Origin: Agapetus fuscipes
Taxonomy: Eukaryota; Arthropoda; Insecta; Trichoptera; Glossosomatidae
Direction: 5' to 3'
DNA: 64,000 nt
Assembly: GCA_951799405.1 (NCBI GenBank)
Contig: OX637336.1
Span: 18,209,479-18,273,478 of the forward strand
Within the stretch, counting starts at the first letter, position 1, and the number at the start of each line of letters is the position of its first letter. This document shows, piece after piece, positions 11,613-22,390 of the stretch. The position numbers and the translations under genes are program-made. The notes under the pieces were generated by a model, which was not told the DNA's origin, ran no database searches, and was given only the letters and a program-made list of their open reading frames with translations.

Positions 11613-11850
11613 GAAATCTAAATCTAAATTGCAAAGATATGCATCATTTGAGATTCATATTGAATGCATTCCCACAAGCAGACACGCATAATTTCGCGCT
11701 AACACACGCCGCATGTGGACCTGCAATATAAAAACCCAATCTTAAATGAACATAAGCCCTGCAACTCTTGCCAACCTTCCCTGAAACAGGGGTGACATTG
11801 GCAAAGTGAACCATTTTTTACGGTATGGGTGGTCAGCCTCATACCAAATG
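11613..11850 (-). repeat. LINE-A 3' module
   Basis: Minus-strand module with tail AATCTAAATCTAAATTGC at 11613. This copy and the one at 63463 belong to the same variant (GACACGCA, CACATGC). Confidence 0.82.
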
Positions 11851-12049
11851 ATTTTCGCGGGTTCAATTCAATTAGAATTGCGTGATTTATTTTTACACAA
11901 CTTATTACAGATACGGTTCCCGGTCCCGGTTCACATTACACCTTCACAACACAACGGTCAGTTCGTTTCTCTGGCCACAGGGAGCTTTGGTCCTTGTGTA
12001 TAGTAAGACTAAGGATAGTTCTAGAATCATTGAGAATTGGAACATGCGA

Positions 12050-12446
12050 ACATTCCTTTACCAAAGACTAGTCACAAAAGGCCTATCCAACCTTACAGCA
12101 ATTGCGTCGTACTTGAGAATTGACACTTATTAGTGATGACCAAACTCGTAAAAAGTCCGGCTGATAGCTCAGTTGGTAGAATGCTGGCATTCCAAGCCGA
12201 GAGCAAGGGTTCGAACCCCACCGAGGGTGTCAGAAATGATTTGCCACTTCGGTATTTACATCAAACCCAAAATAAAATATCGGCAAAGTTTACTCAGTCA
12301 TCACGATAAATGATAACAAGCCCTCTCGGGAGCTGGGAAACTTCCTACTTCAACTGAAGCGGTTGGCATAAGGCCGGCCCGGTACCGAATCGCCACATGC
12401 GACCCCCTCGGAGATAAATTACACTTCTTGTGTAGCTTAGTTACGG
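12050..12446 (+). repeat. Composite SINE2-SINE1, copy 1
   Basis: 12050-12155 is the SINE2 body from CCTTTACCAAAG to GACCAAACTCG, joined by TAAAAAG to a SINE1 that starts TCCGGCTGATAGCTCAG at 12156 and is complete to 12446. The same junction occurs at 28316 and 35930. Confidence 0.82.
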
Positions 12447-12492
12447 TTTTTTATCGCCAATCTTCGATAGAAGTGGCACCTAAAGAAGAAGA
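12447..12492 (+). repeat. LINE-F 3' end scrap
   Basis: GCCAATCTTCGATAGAAGTG and AAAGAAGAAGAAG match the end of the 58197 copy. It sits exactly between a SINE1 end and a LINE-A fragment. Confidence 0.5.
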
Positions 12493-13042
12493 AGATTATG
12501 TGGAGGAAGACCGAGAAAGGTATGGATGGACCAAATTTTCGAAATAGCGAGTGAATGGGATATCCAGAGTCAAAATAAAAGGAGAGCTTGTATGAAAAAG
12601 GTTATGACTCTGGATAAAATGAAAGAAGTATGCAAGGACAGGAAGAAGTGGCGGCTAATCTGCAATGCTGATTTGTAATGTTGGTTTATTAGTTTGCTAC
12701 ATTTTTTGCATAAGAAATTTTTGACTTTTTTTGTATAGATTTCTTTTTTAGGTTTGTTATTTTTTATATTTAAATGTAATTTATTATTCATATTCCTTGA
12801 CTTATAGGTTGGTATGAGGCTGACCACACATACTGTAAAAAATGGTTCACTTTGCCAGTGTCACCCCTGTTTCAGGGAAGGTCGGCAAAAGTTCTGGGGC
12901 TGTTCATTTGAGGTTTGAATTTTATTTGTAAGTACACAATCAGCATTTGTAAGCGCGAACTACACGTGTTTGTTTGTGGGCATACATCTGAGAGCTTTGA
13001 ATGAATATATCCTTGCAACTTAGATTATAGATTATATTATTA
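12493..13042 (+). mobile_element. LINE-A 3' fragment with module
   Basis: Starts inside the C-terminal frame (RKTEKGMDG to CKDRKKWRLICN at 12493-12670, decayed), continues through the 3' UTR and the 3' module (12788-13036), and ends TTAGATTATAGATTAT. The UTR matches the copy at 53683 closely. Confidence 0.85.
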
Positions 13043-13448
13043 TCATCTGAGTTTGACACACCTGATATATATAAAGGCGGGAACCAGGTACAGGGTGTTT
13101 CATAAATTCAGCATCGCTTTTTTCATCACACTTTTCGGGTTGATGTTTTTTTGTAGATCTGTTATAAATTAGATTTAATGGCGCGTATAAATTTTATCTG
13201 CGTGAATAATATGATAATAAAATGAGACAAAATAAGGGTTTCGTTGTATTCCAAGCACCCTATACGTCACCGGCTTGTTGTGCTAGGCGTGGCTGTCACA
13301 ATAATAATAAAACAAGTAAATAAAAAAATCTCAACTGCGCCTTTGTGACACTTTTTTACCTTTTTTTGGCACTTTTAAATATTCGATTCGGCACAAATTC
13401 CAAAGACAAGAAAATTTTGACGTCGGCTGGTGGGGATGTATAGGTAAT

Positions 13449-13713
13449 ACCCAAGCGGATACCTACCAGTGGCGAAGGGTGACATACAAGCCGGTTCCCA
13501 TCGGTTTCCCGTTTAAAATGAGGCAGAAATGATAATAAAGTAGACTGCATGGTTTAAATGGGGTAAAAATACGTATTGTTTCTTTGGTTTTCAATGTATT
13601 TTTTTACTTTGTGCCTATATTTTTTAACTACTTTGTTACATCATTTTAAAAGGGAAGCCGATGGAAACCGGCTTGTATGGCACCCTTCGCCACTGGTAGG
13701 TATCAGCTTGGGT
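13449..13713. mobile_element. Foldback element FB6
   Basis: Arms of about 75 bases: ACCCAAGCGGATACCTACCA, GTGGCGAAGGGTG, AAGCCGGTTCCCATCGG and inverses at 13639-13713. The centre is an AT-rich spacer of about 110 bases. Confidence 0.8.
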
Positions 13714-13731
13714 ACACATCGCAACGCAAAT

Positions 13732-14023
13732 CCACTAAGCTACACATGTAGTGTAACTTCTTGCCAGCGTTATCCTCGAAGGGGTTGCATGTGGGGATTC
13801 AGGACCTTTTTATTTTTACAGGTAAGGGGGCCGTTCTCACGCCAACCACTTCAGAAGTGGGAGTTTCCCAGCTCCCGAGGGGGCTGGTTCTCATTTCTTG
13901 TAAAGGCTGAGTACACATTGTAAACCTTGACAGGAAATCATTTATGACACCCTCGGTGGGATTCGAACCCGAGCTCTTGGCATGGAATGCAAGCATTTAA
14001 CCAACTAAGCTATGGAATGGACT
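13732..14023 (-). repeat. SINE1 copy
   Basis: Near full-length minus-strand copy; the body has lost about 40 bases near 13920 (poly-ACCCAAA part). Confidence 0.83.
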
Positions 14024-14043
14024 CAATTTAAACCGATTGACAG

Positions 14044-14300
14044 AGGAAGTGTTTCATACTTCCTCTGTCAATGGAAAAAGAGTTAAGGGATGACCGAGAA
14101 AAGTATGGAGTGATCATAATGAAGATATTGTGAACGAATGGAATATACTAAGGGAGTGTTAAAAAAGGAAATGCATGAAGAAGGTGATGGATATGAATGA
14201 ATTGAAAGAGGTATGTAAGGATAGGAAGAAATGGAAGCAGCTCTGCAGAGGCTCTGGCCACCCTTAGCGAAATGACGACAGAGTTACAGATACAGACTAA
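14044..14300 (+). mobile_element. LINE-B 3' fragment
   Basis: C-terminal codons with indels (RPRKVWS, CMKKVMDMNELKEVCKDRK, QLCRGSGHP) then ACGACAGAGTTACAGATACA. Truncated inside the last ORF. Confidence 0.75.
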
Positions 14301-14695
14301 AGTTAGAGTTTTTCAAAACAGCCCATCTGGTGACTTATATATCGATGCGTGTATGTGTCGGTGTTAGCTTGGCTACACATCACTGTTTATTTATCTTTGC
14401 AACTTAGATTATCAACTGACATTCCTGTGGGGGCAATAACTCTTGCAAATGGCGGATGTCAAACATTGCAGGGTGACAGGTGACGGCATCAAACGACCAT
14501 AACTTCAATGGACTTCACTAAAGGTGATAAAATGCAATGTACGAGTACGAGTTGAATTTCCAGGAACATAGAAGCGCGAATAAATAGACGGAATTAGTTT
14601 TCGCGGAAACCCGGATTCGCCATTTTTCTGTTTTCACAAACATTCACAAAAAAATGTTCGACTTATCTACCACAATGCACAAAATTTCAGGGTAT
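14301..14695. other. No recognised feature
   Basis: Between two LINE-B fragments. A LINE-A-tail-like TTTGCAACTTAGATTATC occurs at about 14395-14412. Confidence 0.45.
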
Positions 14696-15136
14696 CTAAA
14701 TGAGTAAAGTATGTACGGTGGAAATGAAGCATTTGAGAAGCATGACAGGAAAAACTCTGAGGGATAGAGTTAGGAATGAACGGGTAAAAAAGAATGTGAT
14801 ATGAAAGAGGATGTGAAAGTTAAGGTACAAAAGAATGTGATGAGATGGTTTGGGCATGTGGAAAGAATGAATGACGATAGACTGATAAAATATGTATACA
14901 AAGAAAGTGTGAAAGGAAAAAGAGGGAAGCGACGACCGAGAAAAGTATGGAGTGATAAGATTGAGGAGTTTGTGAAAGAATGGGATATGCAAAGTGAGCG
15001 TAAAAGAAGAAAATGCATGAAAAAGGTGATGGATATGAATGAATTGAAAGAGGTATGTAAGGATAGGAAAAAATTGAGGCAGCTCTGCAGAGGCTCTGGC
15101 CACCCCTAGTGGAATGGCGACAGAGTTACAGTTACA
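14696..15136 (+). mobile_element. LINE-B 3' fragment
   Basis: Best LINE-B copy. Reads MKHLRSMTGKTLRDRVRNE across a frame break, then KEDVKVKVQKNVMRWFGHVE, RPRKVWSDKIEEFVKEWDM and QLCRGSGHP, followed by TGGCGACAGAGTTACAGTTACAG, a (TTACAG)n tail. The RT domain is absent. Confidence 0.83.
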
Positions 15137-15225
15137 GTATATTGTTATTGAATACTATTTGTATTCTTTGACTTATAGGTTGGTATGAGACTGACCTCAA
15201 ATACCATATAAAATGGTTCACTTTG

Positions 15226-15357
15226 TCCGGTCGATAACTCAATTGGTAGAGTGCTTGCATCCGAATCCCACCGAGGGTGTCAGAAATGATTTCCCGTTTT
15301 GGTGTTTATATCAAACCCAAAATATTATAACGGCAAGGTATACTCAGCCTCACAAGA
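15226..15357 (+). repeat. SINE1 head, 3'-truncated, inserted in a LINE-A module
   Basis: TCCGGTCGATAACTCAATTG to AGCCTCACAAGA, with a deletion in the head before CGAATCCCACC. A 3'-truncated SINE is unusual because LINE-driven copies normally lose the 5' side. Confidence 0.8.
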
Positions 15358-15440
15358 TGCCAATGTCACCCCTGTTTCAGGGAAGGTCGGTAATTGTTAC
15401 AGGGGCTATGATCATTTGAAGTTTGGATTTTTATTTGTTA

Positions 15441-15732
15441 GGGGCTGTCCATATATTACGTCATTCGCATTAAGGGGGGGGGGGGGGGTCTGGTCTGCGG
15501 ATGATGGCAAATGATGTACGAGTATCAAAATTGACATCGTTCTTGTAAATACAATTTTTTTTACAAAATATACAAAATAGTATGCAAGTAATATACGAGT
15601 AACATTATGAATTATTAAGCTCATCCATTATTACAGCAAGAGGGGGGGGGGGTCATTAGATAATGACTATAGGATGATTATAAGGGGGTCGAAAATCGGC
15701 CAAAATCGATGACGTAATTTATGGACGGCCCC
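15441..15732. mobile_element. M3 MITE, 3-bp target duplication
   Basis: Inverted ends GGGGCTGTCCATATATTACG and (right, inverted) GGGGCCGTCCATAAATTACG. TTA flanks both sides (15438-15440, 15733-15735). Inner G-runs (15475-15488, 15642-15651). TTA duplication suggests a PIF/Harbinger relationship. Inserted in a LINE-A module. Confidence 0.85.
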
Positions 15733-15840
15733 TTAGTAGACATTCAGCATTTGTGAGCGCAAACTTACACGTGTCTGTGAGCATGCATTTGATGAATTTT
15801 TAATGTTTAGGTATACATCTTTTCAACCTAGATTATACCC

Positions 15841-16212
15841 AGTAAATGTTATTGGCGGCGTTAGATTGTACCATTAAATTATATTCTGGCTAAAAAAGTT
15901 GCAAAAACTTGGGATAAAAACCGCCCCTAGCATCTACCGCCCTCACCCGATGAGTTATTACATAATTGTGATTGGGTGCGCTGAGAAAAGTCAGCAAAAA
16001 CTCGCCGCTCGTATTCCGTGAATCAAGTATTTGTTACACGTGCTAAGTGTGGTATGTTGCCACGTCTCAATTAATTCAGCGGATGATGTATGGAGCGGAA
16101 GCCTTTGCGGAATCTGAAGGAGATGCGCGGAAATTATACGGCTTAATAACTCCTGGCAACACTCAAAGGACCATAGACAATCTGTGATACCAACAAATAA
16201 TAGGAAAATATC
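15841..16212. other. No recognised feature
   Basis: Unassigned; CAACATACCACACTTAGC-like moderately GC-rich patch without match. Confidence 0.45.
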
Positions 16213-16634
16213 AGCTGAACAGTTGATCCATTTTATACGGAACAACAATCAGCTGTTCAGGCACCGCCATGTTTTATTCCGTTCTATCGATGGTTTGAGC
16301 AAGTAGAATGAATGAATGATGATAGACTGACAAAGTATATATACAGAGGTAGTGTGAATGGAAAAAAAGGTAAGGAACGACCGAGAAAAGTATAGAGTGA
16401 TCAGATTGAGGAGATTGTGAAAGAATGAGATATACAAAGTGAGCGTAAAAGAAGAAAATACATGAAAAAAGTGATGGATATGAATGAATTGAAAGAGGTA
16501 TGTAAGGATAGGAAGAAATAGAGGCAGCTGTGCAGAGGCTCTGGCCACCCCTAGCGGAATGGCGACAAAGTTACAGTTACTATCTTCAAATAGGTACGGA
16601 AAGATCTATCGACGAGTTTTCGAGACTTCCACCC
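16213..16634. mobile_element. M1 MITE interrupted by LINE-B
   Basis: The centre and right arm (16213-16290, 16580-16634: ATCTTCAAATAGGTACGG, GAGACTTCCACCC) surround a LINE-B fragment. The left arm is not recognisable. Confidence 0.7.
16291..16579 (+). mobile_element. LINE-B 3' fragment inserted in an M1 MITE
   Basis: Decayed C-terminal codons with stops and the tail GACAAAGTTACAGTTAC. CTATC occurs on both sides, a likely short target duplication in the MITE arm. Confidence 0.75.
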
Positions 16635-16954
16635 TAGGTGTCAATTAAAAACTCATTTAGCTGTTTTTCTTATAGTTGATCATAGTTTTGTTTTCAGTTT
16701 GAATTCATATTTGCTTTCACATATAGCCTAAAATTAAGCCTCACAAACGAGTAGGTATTAAATCTCATGTGTAAAAGAGAATTTTAAAACAAAAACAGCT
16801 AATAAACGTATCGGTAATGCGTCAAGAGAACGAATCTATTCTTCGTTTTCCAATCTATCTATTCGCGACACTTCTTGGTGGATTAGAATTAGATGCGAGG
16901 GGTTCCTGAATAAACAGTTCAATTTCGGTCGAACTTTTTTGAACTCCAATTATA
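16635..16954. other. No recognised feature
   Basis: AT-rich DNA preceding foldback FB2. Confidence 0.5.
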
Positions 16955-17201
16955 TTTTGACAATTATATTATTTATTTATTTTTAAAACTGAACAATTTT
17001 AAAACTTAATTTAAATCGGATATTTACGAACCGTTTGGTGAGAACTTACATTATTCTCTACGTTTCTGAAGACGTCGGCTACGTCGCTGACGAAACTTAT
17101 AGAATAATGTAAGTTCTCACCAAACGGTTCGTAAATATCCGATTTAAATTAAGTTTTAAAATTGTTCAGTTTTAAAAAAAATATATATATAATTGTCAAA
17201 A
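16955..17201. mobile_element. Foldback element FB2, near-perfect palindrome
   Basis: Arms of about 105 bases, nearly identical (AAATCGGATATTTACGAACC, GTTTGGTGAGAACTTACATT and inverses), around a 44-base centre with GACGTCGGCTACGTC. Such identity implies recent origin or gene conversion. Confidence 0.85.
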
Positions 17202-17394
17202 TGTCAAACGACCGTAATTCTAACTTAAACCTAACTACTCCAATTATAACCTATCTTACTTAATGGCATGGTATGTCTGTGCAACCATTTTGGTTTATCA
17301 TATTTTTCAATCGTTACTGAAGTTATTGCCATTGTGTAGGATACATAAATTAAATTGTCTATTTACAGTCTTTCAAAAGAATACTGCGTAGTGC

Positions 17395-17680
17395 GAATGA
17401 GAATGAAAGTACGAAAAAGCACGATGAGATCTTGAAAGAATGGATGATGAACGACTAACAAAGAAAGTGTACAGAGGAAATGTCAGAGAAAAGCGTGGAA
17501 GGGGAAAGGAATGGATAGAATGGAACCTGCAGAGTGAGAATAAGAGAAGAGCATATAAGAGAGAAAGTGATGAATGTTGAAGAGATAAAAGAGATATTCA
17601 AGGACAAAATAAAAATGGATACGCATCTGCAGAGGTACTGGGCATCCCTAGTGGAACGGCGACAGGATAACAGCGTCAAA
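17395..17680 (+). mobile_element. LINE-B 3' fragment
   Basis: Codons resembling ERMDDERLTKKVYRGNVREK, then RLQRYWASL and GGAACGGCGACAGGATAACAG. It has several frame breaks. Confidence 0.7.
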
Positions 17681-18165
17681 TTGAGCGAAAATCGTCAGAA
17701 TGCTTGGCTTACATTGACTTTTAGGTATTGGGATGTACAGGGTTACATGAGAGAGTCAGAAGTATGAGGGTGTCTGTTGCTCGCAGGTAGAGCGGCTATC
17801 ATACACGGCGCACTAAATCACAGCAGCCCACGCTAACCGTGTGTAACGCTGCTCTCCTTACAAATTACCAGACACCTCCTCGTGCTACGTGACGCCCTGA
17901 TACATGCCGGCGATTAAACATCACAATGTGCGACTTTTGGCCGTCTGACAGCTGACTCCGTCCACCTCATGCTATCCTGATACTTGATCGAGTAACTTTT
18001 TAATTTTGAATGAAAACTGAATATTTTTTTTAATTCTCGTTCAAAAAATCTCTTTGTGCGTCGAATAAAACTACGTTAATCATCCGATAAAACAATTGTA
18101 TTCCATCAACCACCAGTGCAAAAATTACCTGGCATACCTAGCCGCATGCCAAATCTTTTCCAGTA
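17681..18165. other. No recognised feature
   Basis: GC-richer at 17780-17960, no match found. Confidence 0.5.
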
Positions 18166-18280
18166 TGAATGAAGAAAGTGATGAATGTTGAAGAGACGAA
18201 AGAGATATGAGAGGTCAGAAAAAAGTGGAGACGCATCTGCGGAGGTTAGTGGAACGGCGACAGGATGCAGTACAGTACAG
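18166..18280 (+). mobile_element. LINE-B 3' end
   Basis: Final codons and tail GGAACGGCGACAGGATGC then (AGTAC)n. An M1 MITE is inserted in the tail and duplicates AGTACAG. Confidence 0.75.
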
Positions 18281-18481
18281 GGGTAGAAATTTCAACGGTC
18301 ATCGGTAGATCTTGCCGCACCTATTTGTAGATAGGACGGAATAAAACATGGTAGTGCCTGAACAACTGATCGTTGTTCCATATAAAATGGATCAGCTCTT
18401 GATACGCCGCCATATTTTATTCCGTCCTTTCTTCAAATAGGTCCGTTAAGATCTATCAAAGGTCGTCGAAACTTCCACCCC
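18281..18481. mobile_element. M1 MITE with 7-bp target duplication
   Basis: Complete element, arms GGGTAGAAATTTCAACGG and CGTCGAAACTTCCACCCC. AGTACAG flanks it at 18274-18280 and 18482-18488; the left flank is the LINE-B tail. Confidence 0.82.
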
Positions 18482-18488
18482 AGTACAG

Positions 18489-19232
18489 ATGGATTTTGGA
18501 CTTCAGTGTGTATTTTAGGTTCCCAATTGCTCCTTAACCCAGCATTTAGTCATCATTAATTCACATGTCCATTGTCCACCTTCATGCTATAAGACCATTA
18601 GTGTTGTTGTTTGATTTGTAAGGAGGTGTTTGACTCGTGAACTGTTTGTTTGGCTTTATGGTCATTAGGTAACTCTGCGCGCCAGTTAGGGAGTAAAAGT
18701 GAGGACAACAACTAAATGATATCGCCACACCAAAGGGCGAGAGTAAGGATGTGTAAAGAGTGTGCAATATTCGAATTCGAAGTATTTTTAGCACTTCTGA
18801 AGGTAGTAACTGATAGTCAGTTTGGCCTACCTTTCATTTGAAATTTCAGTTAATGATTTAGTCAATTTAACGTCACATCCACAGATATCTAATTTTTCTC
18901 CACAATTATTGTCTCTGGATATTATAATCGTTGGGACTTTGAACGGAATTATAGCTTCGACAGTGAAAAGTTGTGTCTGGTCGCTCGATTGATAAGAGTG
19001 CAAGTATTTTTTGTACAATATGAAATTCAAGTACTTTCGACTTACCTATGTTATTTCCAAGAGGTCTTCTTCGTGCAAAAACAAAACTCAGTGATTTTTT
19101 GTAAATATTGAAACTTTTTCATAAAAATGAATTTTCACTGTGTAAATACACAAGCTCTAAAAATTTACACTATCTATTTTCATTGTTTTTCTTTTGGTGT
19201 CTAAAAACTTTGTAATGGATCATATAATGCAG
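18489..19232. other. No recognised feature
   Basis: AT-rich single-copy-looking DNA. Confidence 0.5.
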
Positions 19233-19725
19233 ATTAATCTAATCTAATCTAAGTTGCAAAGATATGTTACATTAGAGATTCACATTACATGCATTCTCAC
19301 AACCAGACATGTACAAGTTCGCGCTTGCACATGCCTCATGTGAGCCTACAACATAAAAACCAATCTCAAATGGACATACACCCTGCAACTCTTGCTCTCC
19401 TTCCCTGTAACAGGGGTGACATTGGCAAAGTGAACCATTTTTACAGCATGGGTGGTCAGCCGCATACCAACCTATAAGTCAAGGAACATACACGACAAAT
19501 TACATTTTTTAAATCAATAAATAATAATATAAATTATATGGACATCAAAAACTAAAACATAAAAACAAATTTCACTTTAATAAACCCTAGCCGCCAACAT
19601 TACAGATCAACCGCCATTTCTTTCTGTCCTTACATACTTCTTTCATTTCCTCCAGAGTCATCACCTTCTTCACACTGGCTCTTCTTTTATTATGACTCTG
19701 GATATTCCATTCATTCGCAATTTTA
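19233..19725 (-). mobile_element. LINE-A 3' fragment with module
   Basis: Read on the minus strand: C-terminal codons (IANEWNIQSHNKR to KKWR, 19620-19720), 3' UTR and complete 3' module ending in TTAGATTAGATTAG at 19233. The coding part is interrupted by small changes. Confidence 0.85.
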
Positions 19726-19984
19726 GATTGAATTCGCATAATTCCCTGCTTCTCTCACATCCCTAAAGCCAAATCCTGTTGGCTCTTCACGTGTCCTGTC
19801 CGGCAGCCGATGACGCCTGTCGATAGTCCGAGCTGCGCAGATAAACCAAAACCCACGGTCACTTAGTGGCTCCCAAACCAGAGCACATTGTCGCTTAGGG
19901 CTGCCGAACCCAACACAATGAGATCACGACCTCGACGGTTCACATCCCGACTCATCCTTTATTGTATAATTCCCAATTTGGTTC

Positions 19985-20175
19985 CATGATGGAACAGCGC
20001 AGTGTCAAAACAACACATGACATTACGTCACAATGACAATACATCACTTCACAATGGCAGTACATCAGATGGCAAAACAACGCAATGACGAAAGATAACA
20101 GGAAAAAACAACACAATTACGAAATAAAACAGGAAAGTTCATTGCAATGAAAAAACATCACACAGCCCGAATTAG
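19985..20175 (+). repeat. Degenerate array related to the 31-bp minisatellite
   Basis: ACATGACATTACGTCACAAT, GACAATACATCACTTC and AAAACAACGCAATGAC units, diverged. Confidence 0.65.
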
Positions 20176-20404
20176 AAAATACCAAAAACTGCAAAAGAAT
20201 CATGAAAAACTGGAAATATTAATATATTTTGCGTGAATTATACAACTTAAGCCGCCTTTACCTACAATCAGGGGTTGCAACAGCATAGTATGCATTAATT
20301 ATTATAGGTGGGATACCCAGCCCTACGCTTATCGTTAAAGCAAAGCCTCATTATAGGCAAAATAAATGTGATGTTTTTCATGTGCCCTTTAGGGCCCTAC
20401 TGTA

Positions 20405-20560
20405 TGTTCTGTTTTAGGTATGTGAGTCTTCGTCATGTGATGTTTCGTCCTTGCGTTGTTTTGTCAATGTGATTTTTGTCTTGTGATGTTTTGTCATATG
20501 ATGTTTTGTCGTGTGATGTAAAGTCATGTCACTTTTTGTCACTGTGCTGTTCTAACCTGT
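20405..20560 (-). repeat. Inverted array related to the 31-bp minisatellite
   Basis: TTTTGTCATATGATGTTTTG, TCGTGTGATGTAAAGTCATG are the reverse complement of the ACATCACATGACAAAA units, facing the array at 19985 across about 230 bases. Confidence 0.65.
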
Positions 20561-20867
20561 CACCGCCCAATTTATCCCCGCTCCTCTCAGACACATGCCA
20601 GATTACTGCAGCGCAATGTCACGAAGTATTTACTCTTTAAACGCATTCAGCCGAAACTTCTGGACGATCAAGATTTTGGAGTTATTTACGATAAGGAAAT
20701 AAAGTGAAAAGGAATTTGAAATTATCCTTATCTTCTTTAGTCTTCTGCAGTCCATTGTTGAAGCAGACTTTCACTCAGGTCCTCCACCTATCACTGCCAT
20801 GAACACATTGCATCTGCATTTATTTCCTCCAATATTTTTCTTAACTATAAAAATTACGATGTTTTTT
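20561..20867. other. No recognised feature
   Basis: Between the inverted minisatellite and a SINE2; nothing recognised. Confidence 0.45.
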
Positions 20868-21109
20868 TTGGTGAGCGCGATTATTGTATGAATCACACCT
20901 CAAGAGCCCTCTGCTTGCTATGGAAAGCGCCAATCCTCAAGCAAGACCCAGTTGCTGTAAGGCGGTGACCGGTACTTGGTAAAGGTATCTGAATTTATCA
21001 ACCCAGCGAAGAGCACATTTGAAAATATAGATGATGTATTTTTTGTGCTCCGCCGGGATTCAAACCCACTACCTTCCGAGTACGAGTCCGAAGCGTTACC
21101 AATAGACTG
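20868..21109 (-). repeat. SINE2 copy
   Basis: Near full-length minus-strand copy with a deletion around the GCTCGCAGAGG block; box B GGGTTTGAATCC. Confidence 0.83.
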
Positions 21110-21322
21110 ATAAGTGCTGATTCACTGATTTGAGAAATTGTGGATTTAACATTTCACTGGTTGTAACTACCTACTTACTCATAGTTATTGAAATAAGTGT
21201 ATGGAAATACTCATGACAGAATTTTCACACTAATTGTGTATTGTTTTCTCTTGTAGAAAATAGGAAAAAGGATGCATTTATCCGACTCATTCATTTTTAT
21301 CTTTAAGGTATCGATATATGTA
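21110..21322 (+). repeat. R7 dispersed repeat, copy 1
   Basis: GTGCTGATTCACTGATTTGA, TACTCATGACAGAATTTTCA and TTTAAGGTATCGATAT match 44243-44475. Confidence 0.65.
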
Positions 21323-21334
21323 AACGCTTGCCTT

Positions 21335-21595
21335 CCTTGACTTATAGGTTGATATGAGGCTTACAACCAAACTGTAAAAAATGGTTCACCTTGCCAATGT
21401 TACCCCTGTGTCAGAGAAGGTCGGCAAGAGTTGCAGGGCTTATGTTCATTTGAGGTTTGGATTTTATTTGTTAGTACACATTCAGCATTTGTAAGCGCGA
21501 ACTACACGTGTTTGTTTGTGGGCATGCATTGATATGGGCTTTGAATGTTAATATATCCTTGTATTAGATTATAGATTGCCAGCATACCTACTGCT
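21335..21595 (+). repeat. LINE-A 3' module
   Basis: Full-length module from CCTTGACTTATAGGTTGATA to a TTAGATTATAGATT tail. Confidence 0.85.
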
Positions 21596-21964
21596 TTCTA
21601 CGAGGAGAGCTTGATCATGTTCGTACAAGTACTTGCACACTGTAGAATCCACGCACACCTGTACGTAGCACTTTGCTCTCTCACAGCATTGTTTGATAAG
21701 ACTGTCGATGTATTTATTGCCCTATATGTCCTGGACAAGGAGTGCGCAGAGCTTTATTGTGCCTGCATTGTGTAAGAGAATTATGTGCACTCGCGCACAT
21801 ACAAGTGTGAATTACCACACAGCAAAGAGACAAGTGCACCAGCGAGTGTAAGCGCGACCTCTACAGAAAGGGAAATCGTGATAGCAACAAACACCTCTGT
21901 GAGGCGGCTGCATACCCTAAAATTTTATGTTTAAATATATCGGTACCCTAAAGGATTTTTACAA
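21596..21964. other. No recognised feature
   Basis: Single-copy-looking DNA with several GTGCAC-type words; no gene. Confidence 0.45.
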
Positions 21965-22390
21965 TCTAAGTTGCAAATATATATTACATTCATGATTCAT
22001 ATTAACCTTTTCGCTTCTGAATATTCTGGCTATATGAATACCCCCGTAAGGAATACTTTTTCAAGCACATTTTTTAAAATTTTATTGTGTCCTACCTTAA
22101 TTGATTGACGACCCTTGTGAAGTAACTATGTGCACAGTCACATGGATTGGTTATTCAAGAACAGCAATCACAAGGGTTTAGCGCATTTCACATGCAGACT
22201 TTTTAATTCTTGAACAAGATGTGAGGGGTAAGTTCAAAGTTGGATGACGTCTATGGTTGACAGCCGCACTGTATACAAGTTTACACTTGACGCCTATGCG
22301 TGTCACCCGCAGTTAGAGGGTTAAATGCATTGCCATAAGCAGACACGTGTAAGCTCGCACTTACACATGCCGCATGTGGACCTGCAATAT
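21965..22390 (-). repeat. LINE-A 3' module split by a TTAA MITE
   Basis: Minus-strand module whose tail side (21965-22001) and body (22325-22390) are separated by a 315-bp insertion at a TTAA. Sibling copies have the uninterrupted CATATTAAATGCATT. Confidence 0.8.
22006..22320. mobile_element. M5, TTAA-flanked MITE
   Basis: 315 bp between TTAA at 22002-22005 and 22321-22324. Ends CCTTTTCGC and, inverted, CCCTCTAACTGCGGG; only the first few bases match. TTAA site and C-rich start suggest piggyBac-type mobilisation. Inserted in a LINE-A module. Confidence 0.7.

Larger units (their letters stand above)
15165..15840 (+). repeat. LINE-A 3' module broken by two insertions
   Basis: The module starts TTTGACTTATAGGTTGG (15165), is interrupted by a SINE1 head at 15226-15357, resumes at 15358 with CAATGTCACCCCTG, is interrupted again by a MITE at 15441-15732, and ends with the CATTCAGCATTTGTGAGC part and a TTAGATTATA tail near 15836. 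Confidence 0.85.
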
